From assembly GCA_964468725.1 (NCBI GenBank), contig CAYXVU010000297.1, positions 1 to 6,689 of the forward strand: a stretch of DNA of 6,689 nucleotides, given 5' to 3'. Made by a program: the position numbers and the translations under genes. Source of the stretch: CAYXVU01 sp964468725 (lineage in GTDB: Bacteria > Acidobacteriota > Blastocatellia > UBA7656). Positions 1 through 4,332 of this stretch are shown in pieces; position 1 is the first letter of the stretch, and each line of letters opens with the position of its first letter. Below the pieces are notes generated by a model. The model searched no databases, had not been told where the DNA came from, and saw only the letters and a program-made list of their open reading frames with translations.

Positions 1-602
1 GGAACAAGCCCCGGAAGCGAGAGCGAAAAGCCGAGCGGTTTGGCAACCTGAATGATGGCGATCAACCCGGCAACAATCAGCCCGAAGCCGATCATCGGCG
101 CGCGGCGAGCCAGTGCTCGTCTGAAATTCTCTTCGTTTGCCGCAGGCGTCTCACCTTGCGCGATGGCCTGTGCGGTGCGATAGGCATTGATGATTGAATA
201 GAGATAAAAACCGAGCCCAGCGAGCACAAAGAGGGCTTTGAATCGCATGACCCCCGATAGCTGAAACAGTCCGACGACGGTGATGAAGTGGACGACCGCT
301 TTGACATTCTGCCGGTTATAGACCGCGCCCAGTCCGGGAATCAAGACTCCGCACAAAGCCGCCAGCAGCGCTTTGCCGCCGTTCGGTCGCGGCGTGTGGA
401 CAGTGCTGCGCGACAGCGATTCAATGCCGAGAACGATACAATCCTGACAATAGGGAAATCCTTTTATGCGATGATCACAGGCGACGCAAAGCGCCCGCGA
501 GCAGTGCGCGCATTGGGCGCGCGCCAGATTGATAGGATGATACGAGCAATACATTTCGCTGAAAACCTCTTCGTTGATTCGCGTCCTCTTGGCGACGCTC
601 AT
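1..602 (-). CDS. B-box-type zinc-finger membrane protein, C-terminus cut by window edge
   Basis: The reading frame is open for 200 codons from ATG at 602 to the left edge, with no stop. The N-terminal part carries paired metal ligands C19-x2-H22, C31-x2-C34, C39-x2-C42 and C52-x2-C55, the layout of bacterial B-box-like zinc fingers. After a short linker come hydrophobic segments at about residues 79-95, 101-118, 122-140 and 170-187. The first contains IPGLGAVYNRQ, resembling the small TM2-like membrane modules often attached to such fingers. It is probably an inner-membrane protein with a cytoplasmic zinc finger, and its molecular role is unknown. It lies 76 nt downstream of the anti-sigma gene on the same strand, so it is probably cotranscribed with the sigma/anti-sigma pair. 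The start is uncertain. No Shine-Dalgarno precedes codon 1, whereas the ATG at codon 17 (552-554) follows AGAGG at 11 nt and would place the first cysteine near the N-terminus, as is usual in the family. Confidence 0.8.
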   Translation of the reverse strand, partial: MSVAKRTRINEEVFSEMYCSYHPINLARAQCAHCSRALCVACDHRIKGFPYCQDCIVLGIESLSRSTVHTPRPNGGKALLAALCGVLIPGLGAVYNRQNVKAVVHFITVVGLFQLSGVMRFKALFVLAGLGFYLYSIINAYRTAQAIAQGETPAANEENFRRALARRAPMIGFGLIVAGLIAIIQVAKPLGFSLSLPGLV

Positions 603-678
603 CAGTGAAAACGTTTTGCTTTGGGAGATAGTTCGCCGATTTGTCGGAGTTGACGATACTTTGCAAATTTTTTACGCG

Positions 679-1545
679 TCAAGGTTTTGTCGCGCGGCTT
701 TTAGACGGAGCAGGCGGTTTTGAACTGGCGTCGGCAGGCGGATTCGGGGCGGCGGGTTTGTTGGTTGTCGCCTTACCGCCGATGGTATGCCAGATCTCAT
801 CAAGGTTCGATTTAACCTGCTCGATCTGCGCCATCACTTCATGCTTCTGCGCGTAGAGGTCAGAGCCTTGACTGTAAATTTCGACTGCCGTGACGCGCGC
901 CTGACGAAAGATGCCTTTGACGGTTCGATCTTCGGAAAACCCGAAGAGTAAGGCGGAGAGCGCCGTGATTAGTAACAATGAGGCGGTTGCCACACTCCAT
1001 CCAGCGCTTTGCGGCATGCGCGGCAACAGCCGGGTGCAAGCGGCGACGGCGGCGTTCGATAAAATCCGTCGCAGGCTATGCCGCGCAACCGGCATCACGC
1101 CTTCCAGTTTTGCCGTCAGCGACTCCGGCACGGCATACTCTTCGTAAGTATGAACCGAGTGGCAGGCAGCGACGGCGTACACGACTTCGGTGAGCAGGTT
1201 GGAGCACGATTCGCAACTCGTCGCGTGCTCTTCGAAACGGTGATAGACCTGCGCCGGAACGAATCCGTCAAGAAACTCCGTGATGATCTCTTGAAAGGCG
1301 AAGCAGTCAATGGGGCGTTGTTCGATGACGATACGCAGCAATAAGGATTCCAATTCGAGGGGCGCATCAACCTCATCTTCGTGGGTATGACAGTCTTGAA
1401 CCGTCGTCTTGACTTCATCTAGCAACCGGCGACAGATGCGGCATTCCAGCGCGTGGACGCGAAAATGCGCGGCCTCATCGCGGGCAATCGAGCCGTCCAA
1501 ATACTCGCTCAAGACATCTTCGAACCGACTGCAATTCATAAACAT
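679..1545 (-). CDS. Membrane anti-sigma factor with two tandem zf-HC2 zinc-binding modules
   Basis: This 288-residue protein is the probable anti-sigma factor for the ECF sigma gene 78 nt upstream. Two zf-HC2 (ZAS-like) modules are visible: C5...H31-x3-C35-x2-C38 and C81...H107-x3-C111-x2-C114. Both have the same C-to-H distance (26) and lie exactly 76 residues apart, which points to an internal duplication. Each is preceded by an E-x-L-D-G signature (about residues 14-18 and 90-94) and followed by a second Cys-His cluster (C52-H53 and C128-H129). A single transmembrane helix spans about 184-203. The distal part (about 204-256) is helical and charged, possibly coiled coil, and the tail from 261 is rich in Pro, Ala, Ser and Lys. 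This gives cytoplasmic zinc modules, one membrane anchor and an extracytoplasmic tail. Family knowledge says such proteins bind and silence their sigma factor; the pairing here is inferred from adjacency. There are two candidate starts, ATG at codons 1 and 3 (1537-1539), neither with a strong ribosome binding site. Confidence 0.88.
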   Translation of the reverse strand: MFMNCSRFEDVLSEYLDGSIARDEAAHFRVHALECRICRRLLDEVKTTVQDCHTHEDEVDAPLELESLLLRIVIEQRPIDCFAFQEIITEFLDGFVPAQVYHRFEEHATSCESCSNLLTEVVYAVAACHSVHTYEEYAVPESLTAKLEGVMPVARHSLRRILSNAAVAACTRLLPRMPQSAGWSVATASLLLITALSALLFGFSEDRTVKGIFRQARVTAVEIYSQGSDLYAQKHEVMAQIEQVKSNLDEIWHTIGGKATTNKPAAPNPPADASSKPPAPSKSRATKP

Positions 1546-1623
1546 CCGTTCGTCAACTGTTGATCATCGGTCAGGCGATGGCCGCGTTGGAAATCCGGGC
1601 AACGGCTAAGTGATGACCGCGCA

Positions 1624-2211
1624 CTATTCGCAGGTCACTTTCATTCTACGTAGCACCTTCGCCAACTCGATGCGTCCGCGATTGATGCGGCTCTTTACCG
1701 TACCTTCAGGAATCTGTAAGAGGTCTACGATTTCTTGATAGGTCAACTCTTCAATGTCGCGGAGAATGACGCACTCCCGCAGATCGGGCGAGAGCTTATT
1801 GATGGCGGCGAGGACTTGCAAGCGACGCTCTTTGCGTTCCAACGAACGTTGCGGGCTATCGCTGCTAGCTGGGAGATGGTATTCATGATCCGAGAGATCG
1901 TCGCTTGAGTCGGTCGGCGTGCGCTGCCGTTTGCGATAATCGTCAATAATCAGATTGCGCGCCAGCCGCATCAGCCAATTGGAGAGGTCGCCGAGCGAAG
2001 GGTCATATTGCTCAAGCGAGCGATAGACGCGAATGAAGACCTCTTGGGTTAAATCTTCTGCGCCCGCATGGCTGTTGGTGAATCGAAATGCAAGGTTATA
2101 GATGCGGCGCGAAAACTGACGCACGACTTCGCCCCAGGCATGTTGATCGCCTTGCCGACAACGCTGAACCAATTCAGCATCGCTTGATGTCAACGCTAGT
2201 CTTGCTCCCAC
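1624..2211 (-). CDS. ECF-type RNA polymerase sigma-70 factor
   Basis: This 195-residue protein has the two-domain architecture of extracytoplasmic-function sigma factors. Sigma region 2 lies at about residues 24-96 and includes the conserved AEDLTQEVF block (51-59) and the NWLMRLARNLIIDDYRKR -10-recognition helix region. An acidic, polar linker (about 98-125) joins it to region 4 (about 130-188), with the helix-turn-helix YQEIVDLLQIPEGTVKSRINRGR. There is no region 1.1 or region 3, as expected for ECF factors. The protein would direct RNA polymerase to its own set of promoters once released from the anti-sigma factor encoded immediately downstream. The start is GTG at 2211, supported by GAGAAGG seven nucleotides upstream. 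It is the first gene of the leftward operon and is divergent from the flippase-like gene. It resembles the RpoE/SigW group by general sequence; the precise ECF subgroup cannot be assigned by eye. Confidence 0.95.
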   Translation of the reverse strand: MGARLALTSSDAELVQRCRQGDQHAWGEVVRQFSRRIYNLAFRFTNSHAGAEDLTQEVFIRVYRSLEQYDPSLGDLSNWLMRLARNLIIDDYRKRQRTPTDSSDDLSDHEYHLPASSDSPQRSLERKERRLQVLAAINKLSPDLRECVILRDIEELTYQEIVDLLQIPEGTVKSRINRGRIELAKVLRRMKVTCE

Positions 2212-2218
2212 CGTTTCG

Positions 2219-2225
2219 CCTTCTC
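2219..2225 (-). promoter_or_regulatory. Shine-Dalgarno of the ECF sigma gene
   Basis: On the minus strand this reads GAGAAGG, seven nucleotides before the GTG at 2211. It decides the non-ATG start of the sigma factor, since no ATG lies nearby in frame. Confidence 0.7.
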
Positions 2226-2277
2226 GTAAGCTAGAATTTCAATGGCGCTACATCCCACCAGCCTTCCGACCTCGCTA

Positions 2278-2304
2278 AACGAGATGGTGACGAAAAATGT
2301 TTCA
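2278..2304 (-). promoter_or_regulatory. Candidate ECF-type promoter upstream of the sigma operon
   Basis: The minus strand reads TGAAAC (2304-2299), then 17 nt, then CGTT (2281-2278). This matches the general ECF promoter pattern; Bacillus SigW/SigM promoters use TGAAAC with a 16-17 nt spacer and a CGT-type -10. Transcription would begin near 2270, giving a leader of roughly 60 nt before the GTG of the sigma gene. If real, the sigma factor may activate its own operon. It is found by eye only, and such short motifs occur by chance. Confidence 0.35.
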
Positions 2305-2372
2305 TAAAGTTTTGATGGCTTTTCGCTTAGCTCATGGCCATCTCGAAGCGGGTGCGAAACCGTAAAACCTTA

Positions 2373-2381
2373 TGCTAGAAT
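2373..2381 (+). promoter_or_regulatory. Candidate extended -10 promoter for the flippase-like gene
   Basis: TGCTAGAAT is a TGn extended -10 followed by a TAGAAT hexamer (2376-2381), one base from the sigma-70 consensus TATAAT. The hexamer 17 nt upstream (TGCGAA, 2353-2358) is a poor -35, which extended -10 promoters tolerate. Predicted start of transcription is near 2388, exactly where the stem-loop begins. This leaves a leader of about 100 nt to the coding region. Confidence 0.4.
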
Positions 2382-2387
2382 CCGGCC

Positions 2388-2413
2388 TGACGCAGCCGCT
2401 TGCGGTTGCGTCA
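2388..2413 (+). repeat. 11-bp inverted repeat / stem-loop in the divergent intergenic region
   Basis: Arms TGACGCAGCCG (2388-2398) and CGGTTGCGTCA (2403-2413) pair over 11 bp with one G-U pair and a CTTG tetraloop. There is no following T-run, so it is not a typical intrinsic terminator. It lies just downstream of the candidate extended -10 and could form the first structure in the flippase mRNA, or act as a palindromic protein-binding site. The rest of 2212-2493 holds the two promoter candidates and no credible coding region. Confidence 0.6.
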
Positions 2414-2493
2414 TTGCATTATTACGTGCGGGCTGGTACAAACGGCGCGCCGACAATACGGCAGTAGTATAGCACGAGGGATTTCTGAACGCT

Positions 2494-3594
2494 TTGCGAA
2501 GAAAGATGAAGACCGTGGCCAGTCTCGGCCTCGGCGCCTTTTTTGTTTACTGGTTCGCGCATCGGCTCAATTGGCGAGAGGTGTGGGCGGAAGTGTGTCA
2601 GGCCAACTGGGTCTTTTTGGCGCTGGCATTGTCTCTATTCATTGGTACCTACTTTGTGCGGGTGATTCGTTGGCGAGCCCTGCTCGAACCGATGGCCAAT
2701 GCCTCGCTGCGCGGCCTATTTCGCGCCACTGTGGTGGGCTTTTCGGCGCTCTTCGTGATGGGGCGGGCTGGCGAAATGATCGTGCGCCCGGCGGCGCTCA
2801 GCCTCAAAGAGCGTGTCCATCCGTCAGCCAGCTATGCGACGGTGATGATCGAGCGCGTCTTTGATATGGTAATGGTGGTCTTCTTCTTCGCCGTGAATCT
2901 GATCTTTTTGCAGTATGCCGCGACCGATGCCGAGTCGTTACGCACTTTCGGTTGGATCAAAGGGGTCGGCGTATTCTTGTTGTTCGTTGCCCTCGGCGGC
3001 ATCTACGGTCTTTCGGTCTTTCGCACCCACCGCGATGGCGTATTGACCTTTTTGGAGAAGAAGTTCCAACGCTTGCCCCGGACGCTGTCGAGGGCGTTGC
3101 TCAGCTTGCTGCGCCATATTTCGGAAGGGCTGGCCGTGTTGCATAATGCCCGCGAATTGGCGGTGACGGTCTCGTACACCATCTTGTTGTGGCTGATGGT
3201 TGCGGTTGCTCACTTACTGGTTGTGCATGCGTTCGGGATCAGCTATGCGAAAATTCCGTTTACCGGCGCGGTCTTTGTGATGGGGCTTTCGATGTTGGGG
3301 TCAATCGTGCCGACGCCGGGCGGCGCGACCGGCCCGTTTCACACAGCGACCGCCGCAGCTTTGACCTTCCTCGGTGCGGTGGATAGCCCGGAGCAAGCGG
3401 CCTCTATCGCCATCGTTTTGCATCTGGTCATCTTCGCGCCTGCTACGCTTTTCGGGCTGCTCTATATCATTAAAGACGGACTCTCGTTGGGTCGCTTGTT
3501 GCAGATCGGTGAACGGCAGATCGAAGAGACTGACAATCCGGATTCGCTGCCGCCCGCGCAGAAGGAATCGGGAGAAGAAGCCGTCGCCGTATAA
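2494..3594 (+). CDS. Lysylphosphatidylglycerol synthase TM-domain / flippase-like membrane protein
   Basis: This 366-residue polytopic protein belongs to the LPG_synthase_TM (UPF0104) family, the membrane half of MprF-type proteins, here without the soluble aminoacyl-transferase domain. Family landmarks are GRAGEMIVRP (about 90-99), ERVFD (120-124) and PTPGGATGPF (273-282). Hydrophobic segments lie at about 7-22, 38-55, 76-92, 122-140, 155-174, 227-245, 255-272 and 303-326, and the C-terminal tail is acidic. Members are thought to move or flip lipids or lipid-linked compounds across the inner membrane; the substrate here cannot be told. The loop after PGG ends in His where many relatives have Glu, a variation I believe occurs in the family. 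The start is uncertain: TTG at 2494 opens the frame but GAGGG is 13 nt away, while ATG at codon 5 (2506) follows only a weak purine stretch. It is divergent from the ECF sigma operon and 111 nt upstream of nrdR. Confidence 0.9.
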   Translation: MRRKMKTVASLGLGAFFVYWFAHRLNWREVWAEVCQANWVFLALALSLFIGTYFVRVIRWRALLEPMANASLRGLFRATVVGFSALFVMGRAGEMIVRPAALSLKERVHPSASYATVMIERVFDMVMVVFFFAVNLIFLQYAATDAESLRTFGWIKGVGVFLLFVALGGIYGLSVFRTHRDGVLTFLEKKFQRLPRTLSRALLSLLRHISEGLAVLHNARELAVTVSYTILLWLMVAVAHLLVVHAFGISYAKIPFTGAVFVMGLSMLGSIVPTPGGATGPFHTATAAALTFLGAVDSPEQAASIAIVLHLVIFAPATLFGLLYIIKDGLSLGRLLQIGERQIEETDNPDSLPPAQKESGEEAVAV

Positions 3595-3598
3595 GAAT

Positions 3599-3612
3599 CG
3601 GTTGCCGGTTGC
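3599..3612 (+). repeat. Tandem heptamer CGGTTGC x2
   Basis: Two perfect adjacent copies of CGGTTGC (3599-3605, 3606-3612) lie just after the flippase-like stop codon. Alone this is weak, but a 7-nt period also appears in the nrdR-lon spacer and loosely at about 3668-3687 (AACTGAC, GACAGAC). Confidence 0.4.
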
Positions 3613-3631
3613 AGGGTAGGCAGCAGGCCGA

Positions 3632-3652
3632 TGCGGACTGGAACTGTCCGCA
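3632..3652 (+). repeat. Stem-loop in the flippase-nrdR spacer
   Basis: TGCGGAC (3632-3638) and GTCCGCA (3646-3652) are perfect 7-bp inverted arms around a 7-nt loop. Partly complementary GGCAG-like and CTGCC-like sequences flank it and could extend the fold. No T-tract follows, so it is a poor intrinsic terminator; it may be an mRNA structure between cotranscribed genes. Confidence 0.4.
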
Positions 3653-3688
3653 AACGAACTGCCTGCCAACTGACGACAGACAATCACA

Positions 3689-3697
3689 GGAAAGGGG
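3689..3697 (+). promoter_or_regulatory. Ribosome binding site of nrdR
   Basis: GGAAAGGGG lies 8 nt before the ATG at 3706. It supports the MKCPFCG start over an upstream in-frame ATG at 3631, which would add 25 residues absent from the NrdR family. Confidence 0.65.
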
Positions 3698-3705
3698 ACA
3701 AGGCG

Positions 3706-4176
<471 letters not shown>

Positions 4177-4181
4177 CTGCG

Positions 4182-4209
4182 GTGACCAGTGACGAGTGAC
4201 GAGTGACGA
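4182..4209 (+). repeat. Tandem heptanucleotide repeat, four units
   Basis: One GTGACCA unit (4182-4188) is followed by three perfect GTGACGA units (4189-4195, 4196-4202, 4203-4209), starting five bases after the nrdR stop codon. It forms most of the left arm of the larger inverted repeat. Heptanucleotide tandem repeats (STRRs) are known from cyanobacterial intergenic DNA; whether this belongs to a genome-wide family cannot be judged here. Confidence 0.8.
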
Positions 4210-4321
4210 GCAAGAGGTTGAAGGGATTGGTTGGCGGCCGCCCGTTGCACCGGTGACCTCTCGGTCTTCAGCCTTCAACCTTGAACCACTGGCTCGCCTC
4301 TCGGCACTGGCCACTGGTCAC
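4182..4321 (+). repeat. Long nested imperfect inverted repeat filling the nrdR-lon spacer
   Basis: The outer arms GTGACCAGTG (4182-4191) and CACTGGTCAC (4312-4321) are perfect 10-bp inverted copies. The inner arms GGTTGAAGG (4216-4224) and CCTTCAACC (4272-4280) are perfect 9-bp copies. Between them the arms stay partly complementary (ACGAG-type against CTCG-type blocks), with a 7-nt length difference. The right arm contains CACTGGC and CACTGGT heptamers complementary in style to the left array. About 47 nt lie in the central loop. The element could be a REP/MITE-like non-autonomous repeat, a transcript-end structure or a slippage product; no target-site duplication or T-tract was recognised. 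Confidence 0.65.
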
Positions 4322-4332
4322 GCCTTCAAACT

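Noticed and set aside
608..617. AAAACGTTTT palindrome just before the B-box protein start
   Set aside because: It is a short AT-rich 10-mer palindrome with no second copy or other support; too likely by chance to call an operator.
1546..1623. A possible N-terminal extension of the anti-sigma gene or a small gene in the sigma/anti-sigma gap
   Set aside because: An in-frame TGA lies at 1564-1566 on the minus strand, and no start with a ribosome binding site was seen in the gap.
2388..2413. The 11-bp stem-loop as an intrinsic terminator
   Set aside because: No T-run follows on either strand, and both flanking genes start, rather than end, at this region.
2400..2864. A 154-codon plus-strand open frame overlapping the start of the flippase-like gene
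   Set aside because: It is out of frame with a clear membrane-protein family member, shows no recognisable domain and has an arginine-rich composition typical of a shadow frame.
3631..3705. A 25-residue N-terminal extension of NrdR from the upstream ATG
   Set aside because: The family starts at MxCPxC, and a good ribosome binding site lies directly before ATG 3706. The extension also covers a hairpin and repeat-like DNA.
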